64,000 bases of DNA from Bullera alba. Taxonomy: Eukaryota; Basidiomycota; Tremellomycetes; Tremellales; Bulleraceae. The notes beneath the pieces are model-generated. The model had not been told where the DNA came from. It did no database searches and saw only the letters and a program-made list of their open reading frames with translations. Positions 38,119 to 48,888 of the stretch are shown here, in pieces (position 1 is the stretch's first letter; every line of letters begins with the position of its first letter). The position numbers and the translations under genes are program-made. The DNA lies in the NCBI GenBank assembly GCA_001600095.1, contig BCIX01000001.1, positions 7,589,198 to 7,653,197 on the forward strand, read 5' to 3'.

Positions 38119-39347
38119 TCACGCCTTCCGCCGTAATCGCACGACAGCAGGATCCCACCCTCCACCTCTCTGCGTCTTCCACTTCCAGCTCCACCACAGC
38201 AGCAGCGGTCCCAGCACGTTGGCCATCGCAATGGTGACTGAAAAGACGATAGTCGGCAGTGCAGGCAATGAGATCGAGGTGTCAGAGCGGGAAGGCGATT
38301 CGGGAAACAAGGACACGGCGAGCGAGATCATGGACACTGTCAGGGCGATGGAGAACCTCTTGCCTGATTCCCGTACACCTTTGGCGATCCTTGGCCATCC
38401 GGCAAATAGCCCCACGGCAAGCAGGACGAGTGAGAATACGTGCGATGTTGATGGTAGCCGAGAGGCAAGGACGACCGAAGCTGATAGTGCTGACGTGAGG
38501 GACAAGGACGAGACGAGACTGGGGGAGGACGACGATCAGTGAATTGTCAACGGAGGCTACAGTAGCTTTGAGCTCTCGCCAGACCTACCTCTTGTCTTCT
38601 ACATACAGCTCATCGTGCTGCGAGATGCTGTTCCGCCGTTTCCTGGCCTCTCTGATCCGTTTCTCCCTTCTCCGTAATCTTGCATCCTTGCCAGTCGTAA
38701 AGTCCGCAAGCAGCAGGTGAACGAAGAACAAACCGCCAGCAAGCGGCCATATCGAGTCCGATGTCGTCGCTGAAGTGAGGGTACCAAGTACTGGGGCAAG
38801 GAGAGACAGAAGTAATGGCGGCAGTAGTATCGACCGTAGTGGAGTTACAGGTGGCAGCAGGGATTCTAAACTCGGTAAGAGCAGCGAGCGGTTGATCTTG
38901 AAGAATCGTCTTACCTTGTCCAGATCCTTGCCGTTGTATTCTAGCCCATCCCCATCTATACACCCACCATCCTAGTATACCCACGATGCAACATGTCCAG
39001 CCGACCTGGCCTGCGCCGAAATGCCCGACCAACAATCCGTGAAACACTGCTAGAAACAGGGCGATGACGGCCAGATGTTGGGTGATTGGCAGTGCCGCAA
39101 GCAACAGCAATACTATGCTAGGTCTAGCTCGGGGAGCTATGTAGCGATGAGCACAACACCACAAGGTACCGACCAAGAGGGACTCACGGATGTGCTTCAG
39201 CTCGGAGAGGAACGATGGCGGGACATGATTGTCTGGGAAGGGCTGTTTCCTCCAAAGCACCTTGCTCCATTCCTGTTCAGACCCTTGTCCACCTTGCACT
39301 TTTGGTTCCTTTGATAGCCCGTTGCCATCGCTTCGCTTGCTGCTCAT
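38119..39347 (-). CDS. GPI2: GPI-GlcNAc transferase subunit Gpi2 (PIG-C)
   Basis: Four exons, with phases checked at each junction, encode about 350 residues. The signature is near the start: WSKVLWRKQPFPDNHVPPSF, the PIG-C motif. Then come several membrane helices (SIVLLLLAALPITQHLAVI, LFLAVFHGLLVGHFG), a further stretch with APVLGTLTSATTSDSI, FFVHLLLADF, and a final ALSASVVLASRLPSTSHVFS and GGWDPAVV. This multi-spanning ER protein belongs to the GPI-GnT complex, which transfers GlcNAc to phosphatidylinositol in the first step of GPI-anchor synthesis. I chose MSSKRSDGNG as the start because the conserved region begins soon after; an upstream in-frame ORF exists but looks like leader. It is divergent from the TAPT1-like gene. 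Confidence 0.93.
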
Positions 39348-39590
39348 CTCATGCTGGGAAGCGATTCGATCAAAGGCGTACAGGCGTTGACAGAGAGCAA
39401 ACAGAGAGAAGAACGAGATCGCAAGTCCAGCTGATTTCAGGCACCGGTGTTGACCGACTCCTTCGTTCGAGACGTCTCTCTGCTCTACTTCTGCTTCTCC
39501 AACGGTGCACATCACACGTCCATACGACGGCGCCCACCCTGCTCTCACAGCCCAGACTGTGGTCATCGAGCCGCCCCGAGGTTAGCCGGC
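39348..39590. promoter_or_regulatory. Divergent promoter of GPI2 and the TAPT1-like gene
   Basis: 243 bp between two outward-facing genes for ER membrane proteins. In-frame codons upstream of the GPI2 ATG cover part of it, but I treat them as leader. No specific motif is called. Confidence 0.4.
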
Positions 39591-42391
39591 ATGTCGAGGC
39601 CATCAGGATGGAGGAACAACGCCAGCAGGAACCGGTTCAGCTATGACGACCACATGGAGGAAGCAGAAGAGTTGCGACATGAGCAAGAGGTGAGCGGCAG
39701 CCTTTATACATCATTCGCCATCGTCTGACTCTAGGTCCAGGTGACCGAGGCTGAAGATCATATCGTGAGGCCGGCCTCGCGGCGATATGAAAGCACACCA
39801 AGCTTGTCCAGCAGTCTACCCACCCACAGCAGGCCGTACCATATCCTGCGAACACCATCAGAGTCGCTCGCCTCGAGCTCAACCGGTGGCCGGGTCAAGA
39901 AACGCAAGTCGTCGAACTTCGCTATTCCAATACCTCCGTTGCACACCTCCTCGTCGGAGATCTTCCTCGACGCTTCCGCTCCTACGCTCACCCGACGTAC
40001 AACGTACTCGTCGCTTCCCCCTTCACCCGGTATCGACAATGTTATAGATTTCGACATTGTCCCTCGCCTCACTCTGAACATACCAGATGTAACGAAAGCG
40101 TTGAGAAAGTTGCAAAGCCGAGAATCATTGAGGGGGCAAGAGTCGGAAGACGAGTTCTGGCCAGCAAAGTCGAGACGACCAACTCTTGTCGGGCAAGATC
40201 AACGGCCGGACCTCCGACAGGAACCCCATATACCACCAGCACCACGGAGCGATCTTTCGAGTTCATCAGAGGCTCGAGAGGGATTGCCAAATGGACCTGA
40301 TCCTGATCCGACGCCCAGCCTGTGGGACCTGCTCAAGGATGAGCAGGGCCTTGAGAACTGGGATGGGTGGGTCGTTGACGGTAAATGGTGAGTCCGGTGG
40401 GTCAATCAGAGGACAAGGCAGTGACCGGAGCGAACAGGGAGCGCATAGCCAACTTTCTTGCTGTACCCTTGGCCGTGGAGAAGGTAGGATCTGCCCTGGC
40501 GACCACAGGCGATAAGTTGACCTCTACCAGATCACTTTATTCGGCTCACTACTATGCCTTGATGGCTTCCTGTACAACTTCACCGTCCTTCCCGTCCGCT
40601 CGGGTTTCGCCATCTATCGTATAGCAAGGGATTTGTTCACCAAGAGACAGATAGCACCTATACCGCCCAATCACCTACAATCCCTCCTCCGCATGATGCT
40701 GCTCTTCATACCGACAGTGGTGCTCCTTCTCGCGACTGATGCGAGCAAGATGTACCATACAGTGCGAGGCCAGGATACTATCAAGCTTTATGTCATATTC
40801 AACGCCCTGGAGGTAGGTCTGGTCCCTTAGGCCGCTTCCCCGGGGCTGACTGGAATAGATCGGCGATCGCTTGTGTTGCGCATTCGGACAAGACGTTTTA
40901 GACACTCTTTTTGCGAGAGAGACCTTGTCGCCGACCACTCGAAAGCTGGGAAGAGGGAGACGGCGCCAGCAAGCTCGACCTGTGTTCTTCTTCATGCTAT
41001 CGCTAGGTTACGTCCGTGAGTTGAAATGCAGCCTGAATGCGGTGCTACGTGGCTTAACCTCCCACAGTCGTGCACACCTTGATTTTCTTCTACATGCTGG
41101 TATCGCTAAATGTCGCTATCAACTCGTACGACTATACATTGCTCTCACTTCTGATCAGTAATCAATTTGTGGAGATCAAGGGCTGTGAGTTGCGGTGGTC
41201 ATGGATGTCACCGCGTCGCTAAACGTTCCCGAAGCCGTCTTCAAGAAATTTGAAAAGGAGAACCTGTTCCAAATCATGTGTGCCGGTGAGGTGGTCGATT
41301 CCCCTCCTCTCCGGGCGGAGCTGACGACGCTTGCAGACATTGTTGAGCGCTTCCAGCTGGCTCTCATGCTGTGTGTGATCGCCCTGCGAAACATGATCGA
41401 GATGGCCGGATCGGATCTCGCTTTTCTGCCCAAGAGCTTTATCCGGGGTCGCAGTCTGGTAGACTCGATTTTCTCGGTGAGTTTCATGTGACATGGTAGT
41501 GCTGACGACGTAGCCCTTGGTCTTCGTGATCCTTTCTGAGATGGTGGTCGACTGGCTCAAGCACGCTTTCATCACAAAATTCAACCACGTCAGGGCCAGC
41601 GTGTACGCTCGATTCATGGACGTCTTGGCCAAAGACGTCCTGGCTGCTGGGTCAATCACCAGCGGTAATCGACAGTCCCGCCGAAGCGTGAGTACTCCTC
41701 GACGGATGTCGCTTACAGTAAGCAGCATCCGATGCTTCTCGATCAATCTCCTCTAGTGGCTCGTCGACTAGGATTCGCTTCTATCCCGCTAGCATGCCTT
41801 GTGATACGGATTGGCGCTCAGGCTATTGGCATGCTGGCATCCACTTCTCATCGCGACGACGAACCAATGGCTTCTAGCTCCGGCTGGTGGTGGTTCGCCT
41901 TCAAGTGGACGGCTGGGTTGGGCGTCGGGATCAGTGCTTGGGGATGTTTGGTCGGTCTAAAGATCCTCCTGGGATTGTCATTGCTCAGTTTCTCCGCCTT
42001 GAGGCAAAGTGACATGGATGCGAGAGAGGCAGAGGACGCAGTGAATGATTTCGGAAGATCAGCTGTTGGTCAGAGCAAAGAAGAGACAGTGAGTCGACTC
42101 GAAAGACTCTATCAGAGCTCGACAGCGTTAACGGTCCCTCTGAAGAATTATAACAAGCAGACTTCACGGTATCTTGCTGAATCCAAGGATGACCTGCAAG
42201 AACATCCCTTTCCCCAAGTTCGGTCCAGCGTACCATCAGCAGCAGCAGAGAGACACGCCGGACCTCCGGATTATAGTTTGTCGGCAGGGACTGAGGCTTC
42301 GAGTAGTGTGGAGGAGAAGGGCGGAAAGAAGGGGAAGAAATGGAGATTGGAAGAAGTCGAACGGTGGTCCATGGTCAAGCGGATTTGGTGA
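39591..42391 (+). CDS. TAPT1: TAPT1/Emp65 family ER membrane protein
   Basis: The start MSRPSGWRNN is followed by about 220 residues of Ser/Pro/Arg-rich disordered sequence. The conserved membrane domain begins after VVDGKWERIANFL. Its hallmarks are CLDGFLYNFTVLPVR, LLFIPTVVLLLATDASKMYH (helices), KLYVIFNALEIGDRL, FFYMLVSLNVAINSYDYTLL, QFVEIKGSVFKKFEKENLFQ and FVILSEMVVDWLKHAFITKFN. This is the TAPT1 (DUF747) family, with SLP1-EMP65 quality-control function known in yeast and a ciliary/ER role for the human member. The C-terminal part of about 100 residues is charged and poorly conserved. Most introns are 40-60 nt, one of about 70. It is convergent with the NDUFB4-like gene, 101 bp apart. Confidence 0.92.
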
Positions 42392-42492
42392 AACTGTATG
42401 CAGATGTTGTAGCGCGTAGGCATTGTATCTCCAAATGTGCCTGTTGTACAAGTCGCCCTTCGCTTCCCCTCTTTCTCCTGAGTTGACAGCGC

Positions 42493-42970
42493 CTACTCCT
42501 GTTGTGCCACCTGAGGCGTGCTCTTTCTCAAGCTTTCCGCTCGTGTCTTGCCCGCAAGGTCGACATCCTGGACGTGGTTAGCTATTACAGTCGCTGTGAC
42601 CGCCTATTTGACTCACGACACCTCTGGACATGAAGAGGTATAGCGAAACGGGGACGATAGCTCCCCAGACCAACGCTATTCTCGAGGTTCGCCTATTGAA
42701 CACAAACGTCTTGAAGACGTTCTCCCGCTACAAGCCACCGATCAGCAAGTGACAAGGAGATTGTCATTGTGCTCCGTACTCACCATTGCCGACCATCTTG
42801 CAATAGAGGGGTCGGACTGAGAGAGAATGCCTGCGTCAGCTCTGCCAATGTTTCTGTTCGAAGGCAATTCGTACCTTTAGTGCGTCTATAATGCGAACAG
42901 TCAGCTACTGCACGATATCTTCCGCAGAACATAGGCAATACTCACGAAAGTCTCCGTGTCCGCCGCCCAT
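42493..42970 (-). CDS. NDUFB4: NADH:ubiquinone oxidoreductase accessory subunit, NDUFB4 (B15)-like
   Basis: Five tiny exons join to only 84 residues. The joined sequence begins MGGGHGDFHALKSDPSIARW and continues SAMRENVFKTFVFNRRTSRI, then ALVWGAIVPVSLYLFM, one membrane helix, and ends with AGKTRAESLRKSTPQ. The DPSIARW...MRENV...RT..A..WG pattern is that of the B15 family, single-pass subunits of the distal membrane arm of respiratory complex I. The pieces are so short that the gene is easy to miss; I found it by chaining donor and acceptor sites. Its presence implies that this yeast keeps a true proton-pumping complex I, unlike Saccharomyces. It shares a 251-bp divergent promoter with the RBM5-like gene. 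Confidence 0.85.
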
Positions 42971-43221
42971 GTTGTATATGCTGTACGTCTAGAGTGAGGT
43001 AGAGTGTAAGTCTATGCTGTGATGTGAGGACAAGACAGCTCCAAGTGATCACACTGGCCGTCGTCGCTGTCGCCTCTTTCGGAGAAATGCGGCGTTATCC
43101 GCTTTCAAGGGAAGGGCATCTATGGGCATCCAGGCAGGAAAGAGCGGGTGACAGTTAGAGATCTATACAGCGATAGGTAACTCTGCTCTGCCCTACAAGT
43201 CGATCACGGACCGGAGACACC
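42971..43221. promoter_or_regulatory. Divergent promoter of the NDUFB4-like and RBM5-like genes
   Basis: 251 bp with no open frame of note lie between two start codons. No motif is recognised. Confidence 0.4.
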
Positions 43222-46200
43222 ATGTACCGCCCCAGATCAAGATCGCCTGAATACAGACAGAGGCGATACTCCCCATCTCGACCTCGATCACCTTCGCCGC
43301 CGAGACCACCGCGGCCTGTTTACGACAATTACCCTCCACGGGATGATCAGCGATACCCCGGTCGCTCCGAGGCTGGACGTTATCCTCCCCCACCTAGGCG
43401 ATACGAAGACGATGCCCTTCGATACAGAGACAGAGACCATTCGCCTCCAGTGGAACGATATCGCGACGATCACTATGCCAATCCATCTGTCAGGCTCTAT
43501 GAGAGATCCAACGCGCCACCCCTGTCATACGATCAGGAGCGGTATCCACCTCCAGTGCGTGGTGCCCGTGATGACTATCAAAGCAGTACGCCGCCTTTCA
43601 GACCGACAGATGCGTGGAGACCTGAAAGGCGTGACGTCCGACCGCAAGGCGGCCTAGCTGCAGACAGGGAGGCCGTTCATGAGCGACCTGCAGCGACGGC
43701 AGTATCGTCAAGTCGCACAGCTGAGCCAATATGGGAAAGAGGGCACGATCAGGATCAGATCGATGTGAGTATGGAGATACACAAGCGCCAGGTGGACAAG
43801 GTGCCAGGTGGACTGACATTTTCGTGCAGCCTGCCAACGATCCAGTAAGGGACGATTCGAGGCTGCGAAAGAAAGGGCCTTCAGAGCCATCAAAAGACGT
43901 CATCTTCCTTGGTCTGGATCCGGAATTGACAGAGAAGGATGTGAGTTCAACCATGCCGTCTTGCGAGGATCTTTCGCTGATTCGTTATACAGTTTATGGG
44001 CTTCTTGAAGGTTCAACACCAGATCCAGCCGTTGTCAGTAAAGGTCGTCATGGATAAGGCCACTGGGAGATCAAAGTCGTTCGGCTTTGTCAACTTTGAG
44101 ACTGTCAGCGACGCAGAGGACTTTCTCAATGCCAAGTGAGCTTGCGCGATGACCCATCAGAGGCAGCTCACTGATGCTTCTCCCTAGCTATCCAGCGATC
44201 CTGATGCCGGCGCTATACGAGCACTCTGACCCACGCAAGGTCAAGATCGACTTTGCCGTTGCGCAGTCCAACTCGGCCGCTCAAGATGACTACAACCAGG
44301 CTCCGCAATACCACGCTCGTCCTGGTCACGACGGCATGCGAGACATTGGAGCTCCTTCGCCCGGCCAAAGAGTAATCCTTCTACGATCACTCAACTATAG
44401 CGCCCGACCTAAGGACGTCTTGCGGCGGCTGAGCCAAGAGATTGCCCGGTTGGCGGGCTGCTCGGGCGAAGAGCAAGAGGTGGAAAAGGCTATTTGTCGG
44501 GTAGTCCTCGTTGTGGATCGAGCGGCAGGCAGTAGTTGGGGCTACGCTTTCGTCGAGCTCGCGACTGCAGAGGTGGGTACTTTTATGACGTCTCCGCGAA
44601 AGACATTCTGATGATCCCTCAGCTGGCTGCCGCACTGGTGCCCTTTTTGCTGTCGCCCGAAAAGCAACCGCACGGTTTCGAAATCTCAGGATATCCAGTA
44701 GCTGCTTCTTTCGCCAATCTCTCGTCCTTCCTTCCCGTCCCCGCGGATGCCGTGGTCAGAGACCACACGCTACGCGCTTCCAAATCAGGTGGAATCGGGA
44801 GCAACAGTCTGGCCAAGGGAAGCGGATGCTTTGTTTCCTATTGGCATGAAGGGGCTGGAGTGTCAGAGGCCGCACCAATTGGCGCGGTGGGTATCGATGA
44901 GGAGGGGAATATCGGAGAGATACCTGCAGACTTGAAGAAGCTTCTGGGTTCCCTTGCTGGTGCACCCACAAATCCCTCTTCTCAACATCCATCGCATCCT
45001 ATGGGTCTGGCATCCAGTGGTCCGATCAGCATATCGATCGGTGGAATCAATCCTATCAATATCGGAGGCGGAAAGACGCGGAAGCGCGAAGAGGAAGGCT
45101 TCAAAGTCATTCCGAGCAAGGTTGTCCTCGACGACGAGGAAGAGGATATGGTCGGTACCGACTCGGTCCTGCTATCGAGAAGTAAGTCTTACTTCCACAT
45201 GGAGATGGCCAGAGACTAACCACCGCTGTAGCCAAGGGTGTCGCCAGCATCATCGCGCCGAGCAGCCGGAAGGTACAGTACCTCGCAGTGACGAGTCATT
45301 CTCCTTGGTGTGTATGCTCATCATGTCGCCTTGACCGCAGACTGCGAAGAACATCTCGCGGTGGAATACGAAGAAGACGGAGCTTCACGTTCCTGAAGAG
45401 CCTGCAAAGGTTGGCGGTCTGAAACTGTCAGAAGCCAATGCTGCTATCGGTCCCCCTCGGACCGACGCCCAACCTGTAATTCCTGCTTCTAATCCATTCC
45501 CTAAGACGTTGACATACTCACAAACCTGTCTCAATTCGCAGATCAAGTCCTCGATTGGTTCGCCCTCCACTTCCGCTCCGGTCCAAAAAGACGAATACGA
45601 CTATACCGACCTTTCGACGCTCGCCACAATAGGCAAGGTCGCTTGCCTGCTGTGCCAACGACAATTCAAGACGGAAGAAGTTCTGAGAAAGCACGTCGCA
45701 CAATCGGATCTACACAAGGCTCGCAACGTTTCCCGGCTGTACCCTGAACTCGCGTCTTCATCGTGGGTTCGGGGCTTGACTGAATATGAACTGACGATGA
45801 TTTTCACTATCAAAACCGCCCCTTGTAACTCCCATCGACATGCATACCCTACCTTCATTACCGCCTCAATGCCCAATTTCCTTCGACAATCGGATCCCGA
45901 AATTCCCTTCTACTACCATGCCTAAGCCGTTTCTTTCCTCCCGTTGTTGACTACAGACTAACCTGCTTGACGAAGCCACGCGAGCCGGCGGCGTACAGAG
46001 GAAGAAGGCTGCCTTGACCAAGGCCAACGATCTAGCTCAGGCATATCGAGATCGAGCGGCGGAAAGGCGGGAAGTCCACCATCAGCCCGATAAACCGACA
46101 CTCGAGGACGCGCCCTCGAATCCGTTCAAGCGCAAGTTTGCCGAGGGACCCAAACCTCCGCCTCCACCACCCCCGCCGGCTCTGGAACCCGGTCAGAACG

Positions 46201-46493
46201 ACGCCAATGTCGGCAATCAGCTCTTGTCAAAGATGGGCTGGAAGACCGGCACTGGATTGGGATTGTCGGGAGACGGTCGCGTGGACCCGGTGCTTGTCCA
46301 GCAATTTGAGAATCGGGCTGGTCTAGGCGCAAGTAAGGGTCACGACGCTTCCAAATGGCAAGGTCCGGGCGGATTCCAGCAGAGGGCGCTCGACATGGTG
46401 CGTTGTCGATAATGCGCTGGAGACCTCGCTGATGCTGATCATTACCAGGCCAAAGAGAGGTATCATGGCTCGTCTTCCGGAGGAGGCAGTTGA
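43222..46493 (+). CDS. RBM5/RBM10-like splicing protein (RRMs, C2H2 finger, G-patch)
   Basis: The N-terminal 110 residues are RS/RY/Pro-rich (RPRSRSPEYRQRRYSPSRP). Two RRMs follow. The first has VIFLGLDPELTEKD and an RNP1-like KSFGFVNFET, and the second has QRVILLRSLNYSARPKDVL and SWGYAFVELAT. After an OCRE-free, Gly/Ser-rich part comes a C2H2-type finger, ACLLCQRQFKTEEVLRKHV, with the second His six residues later in SDLHK. At the C-terminus a G-patch reads LLSKMGWKTGTGLGLSGDG followed by QQFENRAGLG and RYHGSS. This order matches metazoan RBM5/RBM10, spliceosome-associated factors of early complexes that influence splice-site choice. The junction after SDLHK is uncertain (the donor is weak, near 45728, acceptor CTACAG at about 45956). 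The last exon ends YHGSSSGGGS. Confidence 0.82.
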
Positions 46494-47229
46494 GAGACAA
46501 GTATCGTTCATGAGAATGCATGCAACTTCTATCTTCTTGCAACATATGAGAGACCGCGAGAACCCAGAAATTCGAGACAATGTATGCACAGTAGAGCGAG
46601 ACCAGGCAGGGCGCACGCAGGCGGCTTTTGAGGACATTGAGATGATCGTGTATTCGTGATTCGTAATAGTTATCGAGACTGAGTTGACTGACAACCGGTG
46701 TCAGGTGAATGCGACGGTGGCTTTGGCTTTGGGCCTTTGAAGGATGACGTATGACTGGCGAATGCAAAATTGATGATCGACGTCTTGGGAGTACGCACGC
46801 AGGCGGGCAAGGAGGTCGATGATGTTGGTCGTTAACGATTGAATATGGAAACCGACTGAGGGTAATGACAGATGACTGGATCGATAGGTGATTACGCGGA
46901 ATGACAATTGGCGGCGTTGAGCCTCGACATCGAGCCAATGACAAGGGACTGAGCTGGGAGCGATAGGCGATGATGATTGACATTGGTGTTGATGTGTTAT
47001 GATTTTGTACAGGTGAACAGAAGACGGCGCAATAACATGCGGTTTTGGTTCGGAACATCGTGAGTTATGGTCGTGTATTTGATGAGTTGACATTACAGAG
47101 TAAGGCGATGATCGGCGAGTAGCGGAGGTGTTGTTACATGTGGTGGAAGACATCGAGCACAGTTGACAGAGTGAGTGAAATGCTTGACATGATGTTACAA
47201 TACGGAGTCGTTTGAGTCGTGAACCAAGT
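46494..47229. other. Convergent gap between the RBM5-like and unrecognised gene A
   Basis: 736 bp between two convergent stops is long for this window, where tails are mostly 70-400 bp. The minus-strand frame of 310 codons at 46126-47058 overlaps the 3' coding region of the RBM5-like gene and has His/Ser/Pro-rich composition, so I do not call it a gene. The sequence is T/G-biased on the plus strand with several short palindromes. A non-coding transcript is possible but unproven. Confidence 0.4.
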
Positions 47230-48264
47230 TTACTTCTTGTTGTTGATTCGACTGGTGAGGAGCTCTCGAACCCATCCACCGATTTTGGCAAGAGGAGCCG
47301 ATTTGGCGACAGTAGCTGGAACCTGTCGTTTTAGGCGGTAGTCTTCGATCGGTCGTCGACTGGTGGACAAGAGGGTCTTCAACCGGTTGGCAATCCTGGC
47401 TTTGGCCGCTTCGGCGGCGATCTCGGTGTTTCGATCGTCTTTCTCAAGGATCTGTGTCATTGTTAGCTGGATGTACGAGTGAGATGAGAACAGTAGAACG
47501 GGACTCACCTCGCCAAGAAGCGTAGAGGTTTTGCCACTAGGCTCGCAGAAGGATCCAGGCGCTGGGTTGGGAGCTCTGTCGATGAAGACCTTGGCGATGG
47601 GCGCGACGCGTGCTGGCGGTTGGTAAGGGCATGCTCCAGTGTAGTCGATCTTGCCAAGAGTATCGGGCGTCGTGACGCTCAAGGACAATTTCGTCTCCCA
47701 TGACTCCTCCGAGTCGGAGTCGATTTCGAGTCTTGGCCGCCAATCGAAGTCGACCACAGCGTCTGGCATCTTCAAAGTGAAGCCGTCGCGTTTCTTGGTC
47801 GTCCAAATGACGGGTACAAACCAAGCCGTGTATCGTCGGCAGAAGACGCCGTCCTCAAACATGAGGGTACCGTCGATCTCGTTGGCCTCCCATGTAAGCT
47901 CCCAAGGAATGACATAAGTTGGCATTCGATCTTGTGGGTCGCGGTAAGGCGTCCAAACGGATGGCTCAGGGGTGGTGACCGTGATGGATGGAACCTCTGG
48001 AGAGTCGGAAATGAGGATCGGGAAGGTCACCATGGTCGACGCGTTTCGCCTTGTTCCTCGGTAGATCAGGCCAGACTGGGTCTTCTTTCCGGCACCGATG
48101 ACGCCTCGGGTCCAGGGTTTGCATCGATACTTGCGACCAGACAGCTCGTCTAGAGATGGCATGGCGGGATAATTCTTGGCGAGGACAGGATGCGAGATGT
48201 TGTCGTACTCGGTCACCGCCAGTCGTTTTCGAGTAATGTTCTTTCTGTATGCGACGGGTGTCAT
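47230..48264 (-). CDS. Unrecognised protein A (two exons, 325 residues)
   Basis: Two exons, 48264-47509 and 47451-47230, joined by a consensus GTGAGT/CTAAC...CAG intron of 57 nt. I do not recognise the family. The first 110 residues are soluble and basic (MTPVAYRKNITRKRLAVTEY). The centre has a globular-looking, Trp-rich stretch (PWELTWEANEIDGTLMFEDG, WFVPVIWTTKKRDG, VDFDWRPRLEID) with an acidic DSDSEESWE run, and the C-terminus has a helical AAEAAKARIANRLKTLLS segment. No signal peptide or membrane helix is seen. Codon use looks like the neighbours. A 50-nt 5' UTR intron immediately precedes the ATG. I infer a real gene because frame, intron and Trp spacing are coherent. Confidence 0.7.
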   Translation of the reverse strand: MTPVAYRKNITRKRLAVTEYDNISHPVLAKNYPAMPSLDELSGRKYRCKPWTRGVIGAGKKTQSGLIYRGTRRNASTMVTFPILISDSPEVPSITVTTPEPSVWTPYRDPQDRMPTYVIPWELTWEANEIDGTLMFEDGVFCRRYTAWFVPVIWTTKKRDGFTLKMPDAVVDFDWRPRLEIDSDSEESWETKLSLSVTTPDTLGKIDYTGACPYQPPARVAPIAKVFIDRAPNPAPGSFCEPSGKTSTLLGEVSPVLLFSSHSYIQLTMTQILEKDDRNTEIAAEAAKARIANRLKTLLSTSRRPIEDYRLKRQVPATVAKSAPLAKIGGWVRELLTSRINNKK

Positions 48265-48888
48265 GATCTACGACGGATAGTCAGTATGTGGTTACGATGG
48301 GCTGGGAGGCAGCTCACGATGATAGTGATGAGGGATGGCGATTATAGTCGCGTTGTAGGCGATGTGGGAGTGATGGGAAAGACGATGTGTGTGATCGGGG
48401 TGCGTGATGAAAATGATTGGAGGGGCTTGATTTGAAGTGTGTTGCGCGTTCTCGATGATGCTCTGCAAGCTGCAAGAGTTTTAGTGCTTTGAGGACGCTG
48501 TAGCAGATGGGATTGCGAAGTGGGATGAGGTAGAACAGAGAGATCAAAGACGACTCTGGAGCAGATTTTATATCTGACCAGGGGTCGCGTGAATTCCTAC
48601 TGTGGGAAGGCGAGTGTTCTGTGGGAGTGGTTGACGCGACGAGAGTCATAATCGAGGCGAGAGTGAGCCTGTACGGTGTCTGTCGATAGCTGAGGACGCG
48701 TATGTAAGTGTCAGAGTCGTGTGGAAGTCGTTGAGAGCGTGTGTGATGGATGCAGACGCGACTGGACTTGAAGTGTAGGCAGGGGAGTCGAAGTTTGAGC
48801 GAGTTGGGAGCGGGGACGCGGTTTGGACGATTTTGCGCACGGATCACTCAACCCTCCAGCGGTCTGTGCGTTAGTGCACTGAGTTGAA
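48265..48888. other. Upstream of unrecognised gene A, 3' flank of gene B
   Basis: 624 bp on the minus-strand leader side of gene A. On that strand it is pyrimidine-rich (CATCACTCCC-like repeats), as expected of a long leader. A 5' UTR intron at 48268-48317 (GTGAGC donor, CTGAC branch, GTAG acceptor) lies three bases before the ATG. The 177-codon frame at 48314-48847 is Ser/His/Arg-rich and judged spurious. Confidence 0.5.
48268..48317 (-). other. Probable 5' UTR intron of unrecognised gene A
   Basis: On the minus strand GTGAGC at 48317 and a ...CTGACTATCCGTCGTAG end at 48268 bracket 50 nt. Only ATC remains before the ATG. All three signals fit the local consensus. Confidence 0.55.

Noticed and set aside
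46126..47058. 310-codon minus-strand open frame
   Set aside because: Lies partly antisense to the G-patch exon of the RBM5-like gene and has non-protein-like composition.
48314..48847. 177-codon minus-strand open frame upstream of gene A
   Set aside because: Ser/His/Arg-rich translation of a pyrimidine-rich leader; it cannot be spliced in frame to gene A (a stop follows the UTR intron).
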